Of a stretch of DNA of 37,015 bases, positions 1 through 8,080 are shown one piece after another. The notes under the pieces are model-generated. The model worked only from the letters and a program-made list of their open reading frames with translations. It ran no database searches and was not told where the DNA came from. How positions within the stretch are numbered: the stretch's first letter is position 1; each line of letters starts with the position of its first letter. Position numbers and translations under genes: made by a program. Where the stretch lies: assembly GCA_913058215.1 (NCBI GenBank), contig CAJXQE010000025.1, forward strand, positions 1 to 37,015. The letters are read 5' to 3'. The stretch comes from an uncultured Verrucomicrobiales bacterium. Lineage in GTDB: Bacteria; Verrucomicrobiota; Verrucomicrobiia; Verrucomicrobiales; DEV007.

Positions 1-4
1 CTCT

Positions 5-37
5 TCGTCGGCAGCGTCAGATGTGTATAAGAGACAG
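5..37 (+). other. Nextera read-1 transposase adapter (artefact)
   Basis: The 33 bases match the Illumina Nextera read-1 adapter, ending in the mosaic-end motif AGATGTGTATAAGAGACAG. The four bases before it (ctct) fit the end of an i5 index. This is library sequence, not genome. Read on the minus strand it extends the transposase frame with the artefact peptide CLLYTSDAADE. Confidence 0.98.
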
Positions 38-819
38 CTTCCCACCAGAACTTCGCATTCGACGGTATCACCGGTTTGCGCAGCGTGGCGGGATAGATAC
101 TTCGCCAAATCGAGTCTCTCTTTGGTTTTCTGTAGAGTTACCACCCGTTGATTGATATGGCGGGAGAGGAAAAAGCACTCCTTCCGTCCAATCTCATTTA
201 GTACTTTTCCGACCAGATACCCAAGATCACGGACGACGAGGTCTCCTTTTTTTATTAGTGATAGGATATCCCCGGAGGCGGCCAAGTCGGTGCGTTCCCG
301 GTAGCCGTGGAATTCCAGAGACAATGACTCACCGTTGACAAGATCGAACACGGCCTGAAGACGCAAGCCCGCAGAAAGTTTCTTATTTTGGTTGATCGAA
401 CCGGGAAACACTTCGGCCAATGACCGGTCCAAAGGCAGCACTGAGGAATCCTGTAGCAGGATCCGCCTAACTCCGGAGATTTTGCAGCGGGTTTCCGGCA
501 TGACAGCATCGTTGATGAGTTTGCTAAGAACTCGTTTGAAGAAATCAACTGCCTCCGCCCCCGTTCGTTCCCAAAGAGCTTGCTTGGAAACGGTATCGTT
601 ATTGTGTAACCCAATATTAGAGGCCACTTCCCGGAAAGAAGCTTCACCTTCGGCTGCAGCAAGAAGAAAGCTATTCACAAAATACCGGGGAGTAATTGAT
701 CGGGCAGCTCTCTTCATCCACCCCGTTCGTCGCGCCAAACGATTGAGGATGGAATCAGAGGAAAGAAATGATGGAATAATCGAACGCTTAGAAAGGGATG
801 AATTTTTCACCCAAAACAT
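38..819 (-). CDS. IS4-family DDE transposase, 3' end cut by contig end
   Basis: An open minus-strand frame runs from the ATG at 819 to the adapter, giving 260 residues with no stop. It begins MFWVKNSSLSKRSII. Two parts of an IS4-type DDE site are visible: LLQDSS (first Asp, about residue 124) and VVRDLGYL (second Asp, about residue 198). The third region (Y-x2-R-x3-E-x6-K) would lie beyond the contig end. In this family the protein catalyses cut-and-paste transposition using the element's terminal inverted repeats; I could not define those repeats here. The upstream neighbour is a broken IS110-type gene, so this element probably inserted into or beside it. The family call rests on motif layout and is fairly firm; the subfamily is not resolved. 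Confidence 0.8.
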
Positions 820-875
820 GCAGGGGCCATGACCGTGTCAAACGAATAAGGGTCAAATCACTGATATTTAATGCC

Positions 876-1121
876 TTACGCCTCGCTATCCTGACGCTTA
901 TGGCCGAAGGGCCCAGCTTCATAACAGGTATACACTTCGCCCGCCAGACGCCTCTGCTTGGCCACGAAGCGCAGCAGCCCCTCGAAGGTCATTTTCTGGA
1001 CGGGCTGCGGCGTAGCGCCGTCGACTTGCCGGCCGACGTAATACCACTTGGCGTGGGCGTCGATGCCGAGCTTGATTGATTCACAGGTTTGTTTAGGATT
1101 GGGTTTTGTTTTGGCATTCAT
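876..1121 (-). pseudogene. IS110-family transposase, N-terminal remnant
   Basis: The 81-residue frame begins MNAKTKPNPKQTCESIKLG and contains GIDAHAKWYYVG, with the first acidic residue of the IS110/IS1111 DEDD (RuvC-like) domain, and CYEAGPFG, the conserved block of the same domain. Homology stops at GPFGH; the last residues (KRQDSEA) look like run-on into unrelated sequence, with a stop at 876. Intact IS110 transposases are roughly 300-400 residues and end in a serine-containing transposase_20 domain, which is absent here. The gene is a non-functional remnant, probably truncated when the neighbouring IS4-type element arrived. The breakpoint is near 900. Confidence 0.8.
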
Positions 1122-1620
1122 CGGTTGTTAGTTTGGCGGATTTCACCCCCGCCTGACAACCCCATGCCATCTACCAATTGGAAAGAGCGTTTCGCACGCT
1201 GGGAAGCCAACGGGTAACATGGGCTCTTTGCTGGAGCACGACGATATCTTCGATTGGTGCGTACGTTAGTGCGAAGACAGATCCCTTACGAAACACCGAT
1301 ATCGCGAGCGAGAAGCGCAACCCAAGAGCAGCGTGCTCAATCGGCAGAACAAACCTGGGAGGTGCTGGTCAAGAAGTGGCGCACCATCCCAAATTGGGAA
1401 GAAGCCGTGTTTGCAGAAGACAAGCCTCTTGGGTTCTGGCGGAGAACGGCGATGGAGATCCACAAAGCGCACCTGCCCTTCCCCAAAGAACGATGAACAA
1501 TTTTTCCTACCAGAAACTGAACGAAGGTAACTCCGACGAACTGTTGAATTGATGGAAGAATGCAAATGGGAACGGGGCGAGCGCATGGCTAAATGTTGGC
1601 GCCACGCGAAAGTGATGGCT

Positions 1621-1678
1621 TGGGTCAGGATGCCTCACGCCGCTCGCCTCTGACCCACCTGCCGTAAATCGGCAGGTG
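1621..1678. repeat. Two adjacent hairpins
   Basis: TGGGTCAG (1621-1628) pairs with CTGACCCA (1650-1657). Directly after it, CACCTGCCG (1656-1664) pairs perfectly with CGGCAGGTG (1670-1678) around the loop TAAAT. Neither is followed by a T-run, so these look more like transposon-end or REP-type structures than terminators. Confidence 0.6.
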
Positions 1679-1945
1679 AACCATGGCTTTAAGATGCTGC
1701 GTCCCGGATCACAAGAACGAGGACGAGTTACCAGGCTGCTAGGATAGAGGAATACCGAGCGACGTGCCAGCGCAAATCGCACTCGTTTTCTACTGCATAT
1801 CCAATTTCACAGGACTGCTTAAGTTACGTTCTAGTAGACTAACAAAACACCATTACTTCGATTAGAAGTCTCGGTGAGGTATCGCTATGCCCAGATCGTT
1901 GCTCTAAAAAAGTTTAATATTACCTCTTGAATTTACCTGATGCTT

Positions 1946-1976
1946 CTGACCCCAGAGACACGCCTGACCCCAGAGA
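1946..1976. repeat. 13-bp direct repeat pair
   Basis: CTGACCCCAGAGA occurs at 1946-1958 and again at 1964-1976, separated by CACGC. The motif shares its CTGACCC core with the hairpin at 1650. It may be the edge of a REP-like or mobile element; no function can be assigned. Confidence 0.65.
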
Positions 1977-2022
1977 AAAGTTGCCCCCAAAAGTCAAAAG
2001 TTCTAGCGTCGAATGCTGCTGT

Positions 2023-2310
2023 CTATTGCAGAAGATCTTCCGCTTTTAGGCGGGTAAATTCTTGTGCTACACCCTCTTTGAACATCATGAATGCGAAGAG
2101 AATGGACCATTCTGATATCCCTTGTGGAATATGCCGAACATGACCCAGAAGCAGAGCGTTATCCACTTCCAGCTTGGTCGAAGCTGTGATAGTCCCGCCA
2201 CTGGATACGTTAAAATGGTTTACGAACTTGAGTTTTTGTAATTCCGGAGTTCCAGTTCTAAATTGATAGGTGTTCATCACCATGAATACGCCGCCAAAAG
2301 GATCCGCCAT
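2023..2310 (-). CDS. Small hypothetical protein beside repeat A
   Basis: From the ATG at 2310 this encodes 95 residues beginning MADPFGGVFMVMNTYQF and ending TRLKAEDLLQ. The composition is protein-like, with a central FVNHFNVSSGGTITASTKL segment and a hydrophobic ILFAFMMF segment. No family is recognised. The frame stays open upstream through the 71-bp repeat (2330-2400), so the ATG at 2310 is chosen because repeat-encoded residues are unlikely to be native. The gene may equally be a 3' fragment truncated by the repeat, since only 19 bases separate the ATG from the repeat edge. Confidence 0.4.
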   Translation of the reverse strand: MADPFGGVFMVMNTYQFRTGTPELQKLKFVNHFNVSSGGTITASTKLEVDNALLLGHVRHIPQGISEWSILFAFMMFKEGVAQEFTRLKAEDLLQ

Positions 2311-2329
2311 GACTGCGGTGAGTCCTCCG

Positions 2330-2400
2330 TTGCACCCCCTCAAACCCGGCAGGACCGACGGCCCGATAAGAACTCCTTGAATAAGCAAATTCCTATCAGT
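2330..2400 (+). repeat. 71-bp dispersed repeat, copy A
   Basis: First of six copies. It starts TTGCACCCCCTCAAACCCGG, contains GATAAGAACTCCTTGA and ends ATTCCTATCAGT. It lies 20 bases upstream of the ATG of the secreted hydrolase gene and 19 bases from the divergent small gene. Confidence 0.92.
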
Positions 2401-2420
2401 CGTCTGCTTCACTACTCGCT

Positions 2421-3536
2421 ATGAAACCGTTAAAATTCGCATCCATTGCTAGCGCGACCCTCTTCGTCATTCTGCTGAACCCCTGTGCTCCCAGTGCCTT
2501 TGCTGGCGACGAAGCGGCAGCAGCCTGGCCGGATTTTCCCGAGGCGAATGCGGTCGTCGATATTCCCGCTCAAGAATGGCCACAGAATCCGGGACCGCGA
2601 ACGGTAAAGGTCGGAGTGGTTTTTCCCGGAGGAAAACTCGCCAAGGTGACAGAGGACACCGGCATCATGCTGAGCTTGCACAACTGGGGCGGCAGCGGTT
2701 CCTCGGGAACGGCAAATCCAAAAGCTCTTGCCGAACGTCTCAACGTGGTGGCCATCACGGTGGATTATCTGCAGAGCGGTCGGCAGGCGTCAGTGGAAGA
2801 TCCCGAGCCGTATGACTTTGGATATCTGCAAGGCCTCGATGCCTTGCGGGCGTTGTGGTTTGTGTTCGACGGATTAAAATCCAGCGACGTTTCCTTCGCT
2901 GACGGGCGTATTTTTGCCTGCGGCGGTTCGGGAGGTGGCAACGTTTCGCTCATGGTGAACAAGCTCGCACCACGCACCTTCGCCTGCATCGTCGACATGT
3001 GTGGTATGTCTGAGCTGACAGATGACATGGCATACAACGAACCCGGAGGCACTGGTCTCAACGCTCGTTGGAGCCGGGATCCGAAGAGTCCCAATTACCT
3101 CAGTCCTGCCGATCGGGAAATTCGCCATGTCGGAAATCCTGTCCATCTCGATTTGATGAAACAGTGGGGTAATATGACGAGAATCGCCGTCATTCATGGA
3201 GTCGACGACGCCAGTTGCCCGGTCGACGACGCCCGTCGAATGGTGCGCAACATGCAGGCGGTCAAGCTCGACGTGCGGCCGGTGTTCATCGACAAATCGA
3301 TGGTCGACGGCAAAGTTTTCACCAGCACTGGCCACGGGTTCGGCAGTCGCACCGAATCGGTATTCAAAGTCGCCGGTGAGTGGCTGAAGGTGGGCGGAGA
3401 CGAAGCGGTGATTCGCAAAACGCCGACGGATTTCGAACGCAAGGATACCGTGATTCGCTATCCCGTAGAGGGCGGTGAATTCACGATTTCATATGAGAAC
3501 GGTTTCCCGGTCGGGCGATTTTCTGCGGCGAGGTAG
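2421..3536 (+). CDS. Secreted alpha/beta-hydrolase-fold protein
   Basis: The 371-residue protein has a signal peptide (residues 1-28, cleavage likely after SAFA). A putative nucleophile elbow CGGSGGG has Ser170 at its centre, the acid may lie in HGVDDASCPVDD (residues 259-270), and STGHGFGS supplies His305. The order Ser, Asp, His and the segment LSLHNWGGSGSSG (possible oxyanion region) fit an alpha/beta-hydrolase, perhaps of the prolyl-oligopeptidase/esterase type. The substrate is unknown; export points to a periplasmic or extracellular ester or peptide. The gene sits alone between repeat copies A and B, 20 bases after copy A, with no clear Shine-Dalgarno. I am confident of the fold class and not of the substrate. 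Confidence 0.75.
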   Translation: MKPLKFASIASATLFVILLNPCAPSAFAGDEAAAAWPDFPEANAVVDIPAQEWPQNPGPRTVKVGVVFPGGKLAKVTEDTGIMLSLHNWGGSGSSGTANPKALAERLNVVAITVDYLQSGRQASVEDPEPYDFGYLQGLDALRALWFVFDGLKSSDVSFADGRIFACGGSGGGNVSLMVNKLAPRTFACIVDMCGMSELTDDMAYNEPGGTGLNARWSRDPKSPNYLSPADREIRHVGNPVHLDLMKQWGNMTRIAVIHGVDDASCPVDDARRMVRNMQAVKLDVRPVFIDKSMVDGKVFTSTGHGFGSRTESVFKVAGEWLKVGGDEAVIRKTPTDFERKDTVIRYPVEGGEFTISYENGFPVGRFSAAR

Positions 3537-3651
3537 CGGATTTTCAAATAGCACGTAATGACAGTTGCCCTTGACGGCGATCTTTTGCTAGCGTTGTGGG
3601 CGTGAACTTGTCCAACAAAATGCGGCGGTCCGGTGCTTGGCTCTAAGGCAT

Positions 3652-3722
3652 TTGCACCCCCTCAAACCCGGCAGGACCGACGCACCGATAAGAACTCCTT
3701 GAAAAAGAAAATTCCTATCAGT
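3652..3722 (+). repeat. 71-bp dispersed repeat, copy B
   Basis: Same length, boundaries and orientation as copy A, ending ATTCCTATCAGT. It lies 12 bases upstream of the ATG of the next gene and 115 bases downstream of the hydrolase stop. Confidence 0.93.
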
Positions 3723-3734
3723 CAGTAATCAATC

Positions 3735-4970
3735 ATGAAACGATTCTCCCTGCTGGCATGTCTGTCGCTGCCTTTCCACTTTGTCTCGGCCGTCGACATC
3801 GATCCACCCGTTGAGGCAGAGCATTCAGCGGACAAGCCGAGCGGCAGCTACGAGGAGTTTACCGGGTCGCTGCTTACAATTCTTGACGGGCATGTGCTCG
3901 GACCAGCGTTGCCTCTGGGTGGGTCCGAAGAGTCGCCGCGCGGTTGGAGGCCAATGATGAAGGAGAAGGAGTTGCTTGCACGACTCGATTACGCTTTCGG
4001 CGGGTTGAAGGTGGAGTGGGAAGGAACAGTCGAGAAGGTTCGAAGAACCGGGGAAGGCCAATTCATTCAGGTGCGGTTGGATCCAGGATCCTCCAAATCG
4101 GATACGTGGGAGATTCCCGCGTTGGCGGTTATCCGGCCGGAACCGCCGCCCGAGAAGCCGGTTATGCCTTGGATCGCACGGCGATTGGGGCCTGATCCCA
4201 GCGTGGTTTGGGTCGTTATGCCCAAGGAAGAAGTCACTCGGTTGGCCAGGAAGCCAAGGGGCGGGAAGATTCGTTTATCCGGCCGGATGCAGTATTTCCG
4301 TCGCAGCCACCAGAGTAATCCTTTTCCTCGGTCCGGAGGAATCGACGTCTTCCGAGGGGGCGGCGATGACGTCCGGGGGAGAGTGTGCGCAGTCGTCTGG
4401 ATTCAAGGAGAAGGCACATCGAAATGCGGCATTCCCGTCACGATCCGGAATCTTGGGAAAATGGTTTTGAATCTTGAAGTCAGTTTCGCTACCGACGGAG
4501 CCCAAGGTATATCTTCGCGAAAACTGGAGGTGAACCCGGAGGAGTCCCTGACAGTAAATCTTCCTGCTGAGAAACTCTGCATTGTTGCCGGAAACGTCAG
4601 AGAAAAAAATCTCCCTCAGAAGCTCCGCATGTTCGATAAAGACCGTAAAGGAATGAATGAGGTTTTGCGCGGAGAGGGTTTCGTCGTTGACTCGGTGGTG
4701 GTTCGCGAGCCGCAATTATGGATCTACAATCCTGAACTCTATGAGACGGGCAGAGGGTGGAACAGGATCGAAATACCGATCGCGGAAATTCGTGAGTTCA
4801 AAAGCGCTAACGGTTTGATGAAGAAGGGCCGCGTCATTGCTGTCTCCGACGATCGAGAGAAGACGATCATTCAATGGGACGACGGCAACAAGGTCACCTA
4901 CCTGATCAAGGTGTTCAGCCCGGAAGATCAGGATTATCTCCATTCATGGTCGTTAAAATCAGGAAAATAA
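3735..4970 (+). CDS. Secreted protein with C-terminal SHD1-like domain
   Basis: The 411-residue protein starts MKRFSLLACLSLPFHFVSA, a signal peptide. The middle is not recognised; it contains Pro-rich linkers and a Gly/Arg-rich stretch near residues 195-215. The last 60 or so residues resemble the SLA1-homology-1 (SHD1) domain that is common in secreted PVC-group proteins: REFKSANG, then GRVIAVSDDREKTIIQWDDG, then FSPEDQDYLHSW. In such proteins the module is thought to bind ligands, but its bacterial role is unsettled. The same signature occurs at the N-terminus of the hydrolase at 25206-26192. The gene is bracketed by repeat copies B and C, which makes a one-gene repeat-bounded unit. Confidence 0.7.
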   Translation: MKRFSLLACLSLPFHFVSAVDIDPPVEAEHSADKPSGSYEEFTGSLLTILDGHVLGPALPLGGSEESPRGWRPMMKEKELLARLDYAFGGLKVEWEGTVEKVRRTGEGQFIQVRLDPGSSKSDTWEIPALAVIRPEPPPEKPVMPWIARRLGPDPSVVWVVMPKEEVTRLARKPRGGKIRLSGRMQYFRRSHQSNPFPRSGGIDVFRGGGDDVRGRVCAVVWIQGEGTSKCGIPVTIRNLGKMVLNLEVSFATDGAQGISSRKLEVNPEESLTVNLPAEKLCIVAGNVREKNLPQKLRMFDKDRKGMNEVLRGEGFVVDSVVVREPQLWIYNPELYETGRGWNRIEIPIAEIREFKSANGLMKKGRVIAVSDDREKTIIQWDDGNKVTYLIKVFSPEDQDYLHSWSLKSGK

Positions 4971-5013
4971 GGTGGCAAAGGGCCAAAATGTCACCGCTGC
5001 AGAGTCCTGAATT

Positions 5014-5084
5014 CCGCACCCCCTCAAACCCGGCCGGACCGACGCCCCGATAAGAACTTCTTGAAAAAGGAAATTCCTGTTAGG
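5014..5084 (+). repeat. 71-bp dispersed repeat, copy C (diverged)
   Basis: Same length and orientation as A and B, but the ends have diverged: it starts CCGCACCCCCTC and ends CCTGTTAGGT. It lies 43 bases after the SHD1-like gene and 14 bases from the stop of the convergent gene at 5099. Confidence 0.88.
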
Positions 5085-5098
5085 TAATAGATTTCCAT

Positions 5099-5446
5099 TC
5101 AATCGGCTGTGAGGATGGGTGGCAAATCGTAAGTATCTAAGCTAACAGTACCAATTGTTTTTATTAAATGCCCGTATCCTTTTGGGATCGGAACTACAAA
5201 AGTTTCATATACTCCCCGACCGCTTTCACTTGACCATTGATCCAACACAATACTCTGAGTGAATGTAGCATATGGTTTAATACCAGGAATCCCGAGCCCA
5301 GGCATAACACTCAAAATGATATACCCTGCCGTGCCCGCTGGTAAACCGGCGTCAATTCTAAGTTGAACTTGAAGATGCGAATCGGTCCCGCTAACCTTCA
5401 TGTGCTTTTTGTAATCCCCGCAGTCTTTTAAGAATGCATCATCCAT
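5099..5446 (-). CDS. Hypothetical protein, 115 aa
   Basis: The frame encodes MDDAFLKDCGDYKKHMKVSG and continues through a Gly- and Ile-rich centre (GYIILSVMPGLGIPGIKPY) to LDTYDLPPILTAD. There is no signal peptide from this start and no recognised domain. The beta-strand-like alternation in the middle suggests a small beta-sandwich, which is inference only. A purine-rich stretch (AGAAAGAAATA) precedes the ATG. The local base composition is richer in AT than the flanking core genes, which fits acquired DNA. It is a single gene at the right edge of repeat C. Confidence 0.5.
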   Translation of the reverse strand: MDDAFLKDCGDYKKHMKVSGTDSHLQVQLRIDAGLPAGTAGYIILSVMPGLGIPGIKPYATFTQSIVLDQWSSESGRGVYETFVVPIPKGYGHLIKTIGTVSLDTYDLPPILTAD

Positions 5447-5824
5447 TTATTTCTTTCTGTTAAATACTACTGAACAATTCTAAGTGGCCCGATTTTCATT
5501 GGCCCCATTCGGACGAATCGTAGCGTATTCCAAAAAACTGGGTCAAGGGTATTTTCACAAAGTTCAGGCTGATCGCCCTCTTACTTGGACCGATTCAATT
5601 GATAAGCTTATCCTCGATGACCTTTGCCAAAACCTAGCAATCAGTTACCCGAATATTAAACCCAGCCTGACCTGTTTGTATTGCCACCGCCCCCTTTAGT
5701 CCCGGCTCCCGCCCGCAATTAGACGTCAGAATTGAAAATGCAATTTCCCAGCAGTTCAGCGATCAGATTACCAGAATCTGTCAGCTCTAAATAGAATCTA
5801 CCAGTAACCCGTGATATACGGTTT
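5447..5824. other. 378-bp spacer, no convincing gene
   Basis: A plus-strand frame at 5484-5699 (71 residues, starting MARFSLAPFGRIVAYSKKLG) lacks a recognisable start signal and similarity. Nothing else is supported here. Confidence 0.4.
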
Positions 5825-6124
5825 TTATATTTTCACTAGCTTGCTGTAAAGATTATCCAAGTTCTGATGAGAAGTATGATATACCCTGAACTTGGTAGTA
5901 TCTCCTCTGATCGGTTGCCGATTTTTCACATTACCTTTCTCGTTGGCACTGATAAAGAAATGTTTCTGGCTTTGATTACTCTTGAGCTTGGATAGAGGGA
6001 GTTGTTTAAAAGGTAGCGCATCAGTGTTAATTGTATCCCAACTTAGAAGATACAGTCGGACATACGGAGCAACTGCTGCAAGTTTTGGCAAATTGGGAGG
6101 CTCTGTATGATATCCGGGGTTCAT
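5825..6124 (-). CDS. Hypothetical protein, 99 aa, coupled to a lipoprotein gene
   Basis: This encodes MNPGYHTEPPNLPKLAAVAP and continues to a Lys/Asn-rich C-terminal half (KSNQSQKHFFISANEKGN). Its ATG overlaps the stop of the upstream lipoprotein gene by four bases (ATGA type), so the two are probably co-translated. No domain is recognised and there is no signal peptide. Because the start falls exactly on the upstream stop, it could also be the second half of one longer protein split by a frameshift: both parts are short, orphan and in adjacent frames. Confidence 0.45.
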   Translation of the reverse strand: MNPGYHTEPPNLPKLAAVAPYVRLYLLSWDTINTDALPFKQLPLSKLKSNQSQKHFFISANEKGNVKNRQPIRGDTTKFRVYHTSHQNLDNLYSKLVKI

Positions 6125-6513
6125 CTGGTAGCTTTCCCATTTCTTTCCGGGAAAGTTATCGTATACGTTACATGAAACCTACTCGGATTTCTATCGGTCG
6201 AAGAAAGTTTGACGTCGGCTACTTGTAAGTCATATCGAGTAGGCAAATGATTCATTGGATACGATCCTTCATTAGGATTTTTTGGACGATCATCCTGAAC
6301 GCGGTTGTCAATCACCATCCAAAAATTATACTTTGCGCCTATCCGCACTTTCTTGGGCCACAGTGAATTCGCGGGGGCTTCTGTAATTTTTCCAGAAAGA
6401 TGGACAATAGAGAAGTCGGGGGCACAACCGGGATCCGCTGCCGCCTGTCGGGTATTGATTGTTTTGCAAGATGCTACTGTCAGGACCATGAGAATAATCA
6501 TAAGGGACCTCAT
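6121..6513 (-). CDS. Small predicted lipoprotein
   Basis: From the ATG at 6513 it encodes 130 residues beginning MRSLMIILMVLTVASCKTIN. This is a lipoprotein signal with lipobox VASC and modified Cys16, which places the product on a membrane facing the periplasm. An in-frame ATG 24 bases upstream would add eight residues before the signal; the later start gives the better signal peptide. The mature part (for example YNFWMVIDNRVQDDRPKNP and RFHVTYTITFPERNG) looks beta-rich and matches no family I know. It overlaps the downstream 99-aa gene by four bases, forming a two-gene unit between repeats C and D. Confidence 0.6.
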   Translation of the reverse strand: MRSLMIILMVLTVASCKTINTRQAAADPGCAPDFSIVHLSGKITEAPANSLWPKKVRIGAKYNFWMVIDNRVQDDRPKNPNEGSYPMNHLPTRYDLQVADVKLSSTDRNPSRFHVTYTITFPERNGKATR

Positions 6514-6537
6514 TTTGCTATAGTGAATTGCAATCAC

Positions 6538-6839
6538 CGCCAGTTCAAGACTTTCTTTAGTGGAGCCCGGAGGGGTGAAGCAGAGCCCGTTTCCGGTGGA
6601 GTAGGCGGATTGGCGTTACTGCTGAAACCGGACAGGGACTGGGGCAGGGAATGGGTTGCCTGCCCCTTGGGATGTTAGCGATATGGAATCCTCGAACCTG
6701 ACTTGACTAACTAAGGATTTATTGCTTCAATCGTGAATTGCGAACCAGTCAGTGCAAGAAGATACGCCAACAGGCAGACAGAACAAATACACCGAAAGCC
6801 ACCCACCATGTCCCGTAAAAAGGGTTCGCTGCACTCATC
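6538..6839. other. About 300-bp spacer with a perfect hairpin
   Basis: GGGGCAGG (6641-6648) and CCTGCCCC (6659-6666) form an 8-bp perfect stem around a 10-base loop. No T-run follows on either strand. Otherwise no gene is seen between the lipoprotein gene and the gene starting at 6840. Confidence 0.5.
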
Positions 6840-7868
6840 ATGAAAAGCCATACAGTTCGTAGAGCTATCTTAACGACTCTTTCTCTCTCATTCATTCTCT
6901 CGTTCGAAAGCTCTGACGGATCCCAGGTTGAAGGTCTTTCGGAGTACTCCGAGAGCATCGGCCAAGGCGGAAAGAAGTCGATGGTGAATAACTCCGAAAG
7001 GTTCAGTAGGGCAGCAGTGGAATTCACGCGCAAACGATGGGATGACCACCTTGTGTTCTTCAAAAAACATAAATTCTCGCAGTTCTGGAGTACTGCAAAA
7101 TATGGCTCGGAAAACGAATCTATCGAGAACTACATCAGAAGAAAGCTTGGTCAGAAGAAGCTTACTGCTGTCGAGAAACAGCTAGTCAGGCACAGCTGTG
7201 TCGAATTCACCCTAGATGCAGTGGAAGCCGGGATGCTTTCCGCAGGAATGAAGAGAGAGTTTGAGAGTCTTGAAAAGCTGGTCAGCTCGAACAAGGCTGA
7301 CGGAGCCGTCCTCATCGTGGCACTCCAGAAGCTTGGATGGAAGGTCTATTATTACAACACTCTTTCTGACCTTGTAGAGCCTCCGAATGAAACTCCAGAA
7401 GAACGCAAGGATCGGATTGCGAAAGCAGTTAAAAATCTGAAATCGAGGGACACGGAATTCCGTCGTAGCTACCGCAACTATGGGCCTCATTGGTGGAGCT
7501 GGCATACAGCTGTCAACAAGGGTAACTACAAGTATCCCGAGCTCAAAGTTAATAACGCAACCTCTCTTGTTGGGTTTGGCGCGAGTCCTCCACCTGAACT
7601 GGCTAATGTGCCATTTTGCGTTGCGATCGGAAACAATGCTTATCATGTTTTCCCGATAGTCCACGGTGAGGTTATCGAAGGGCACAGCGGGCTTGATATT
7701 TGGAATCCGAAGATCATAGAGCGAAACCCATTTAATCCGGGGCGGGGTAAAAATGGAGCGCCGGGGCTTAAGGTTGGCACGAAAAAAGATGGGAACGGGG
7801 GCCCCACCGGAAGCTCGTTTCTATATTCGTCTGGTCTGATTTGCATTCCTCCTGGCGAGAAGATATAG
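6840..7868 (+). CDS. Exported protein, possible cysteine-peptidase-like fold
   Basis: The 342-residue protein has a basic N-terminus and a hydrophobic stretch (AILTTLSLSFILSF), consistent with a signal peptide. Two blocks look catalytic: RHSCVEFTLDAVEAG (Cys120 at the start of a helix) and VPFCVAIGNNAYHVFPI (His269), followed by VHGEVIEGHSG. A Cys at a helix start followed by a His on a strand is the arrangement of papain-like or amidase folds, so a peptidase or amidase role is possible. The aromatic segment YGPHWWSWHTAVNKG lies between them. I do not recognise the exact family and the catalytic assignment is inference. It is the last gene before repeat copy D, which begins 33 bases after the stop. 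Confidence 0.55.
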   Translation: MKSHTVRRAILTTLSLSFILSFESSDGSQVEGLSEYSESIGQGGKKSMVNNSERFSRAAVEFTRKRWDDHLVFFKKHKFSQFWSTAKYGSENESIENYIRRKLGQKKLTAVEKQLVRHSCVEFTLDAVEAGMLSAGMKREFESLEKLVSSNKADGAVLIVALQKLGWKVYYYNTLSDLVEPPNETPEERKDRIAKAVKNLKSRDTEFRRSYRNYGPHWWSWHTAVNKGNYKYPELKVNNATSLVGFGASPPPELANVPFCVAIGNNAYHVFPIVHGEVIEGHSGLDIWNPKIIERNPFNPGRGKNGAPGLKVGTKKDGNGGPTGSSFLYSSGLICIPPGEKI

Positions 7869-7900
7869 GCCCCCATGAACGTAAACGGGGTCGGGCAAGG

Positions 7901-7971
7901 TTGCTCCCTCTCAATCCCGGTAGGACCGACGCACCGATAAGAACTCCTTGAAAAAGCGAATTCCAATCAGT
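7901..7971 (+). repeat. 71-bp dispersed repeat, copy D
   Basis: Starts TTGCTCCCTCTCAATCCCGG and ends ATTCCAATCAGT. The sequence directly to its right is the C-terminal end of a broken gene, beginning at 7973. Confidence 0.92.
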
Positions 7972-7972
7972 A

Positions 7973-8074
7973 GCCCGTCCTTCCGCCAACAACAACCGGA
8001 ACAACAACCGGGGTGGTGGCGGAAATAACAATCGAGGTAGAGGCGGCGGTGGGAACAACCGCAAACGTCGTTGA
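7973..8074 (+). pseudogene. 3' fragment of a gene with an Asn/Arg/Gly-rich tail
   Basis: Directly after repeat D a frame encodes a 33-residue low-complexity tail, ARPSANNNRNNNRGGGG and then NNNRGRGGGGNNRKRR, before a TGA. Asn/Arg/Gly (RGG-like) tails of this kind end many bacterial DEAD-box RNA helicases and other RNA-binding proteins. The body of the gene is missing: upstream the frame enters the repeat and meets a stop there. I infer a helicase-type gene truncated at the repeat edge; the parent family cannot be proved from the tail. Confidence 0.6.
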
Positions 8075-8080
8075 TTTAAA

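Larger units (their letters stand above)
1122..2022. other. Gene-poor spacer with remnants and short repeats
   Basis: No convincing gene is seen. A frame at 1254-1496 (+) encodes an 80-residue peptide with TWEVLVKKWRTIPNWEEAV in its middle. It could be the end of an unrecognised gene but has no recognisable start signal. The stretch also holds two hairpins (1621-1678) and a 13-bp direct repeat (1946-1976). It looks like debris between mobile elements. Confidence 0.5.

Noticed and set aside
255..832. ORFs on both strands (255-662 minus, 392-832 plus)
   Set aside because: Both are out-of-frame shadows of the IS4-type transposase, which reads through the whole stretch on the minus strand in another frame.
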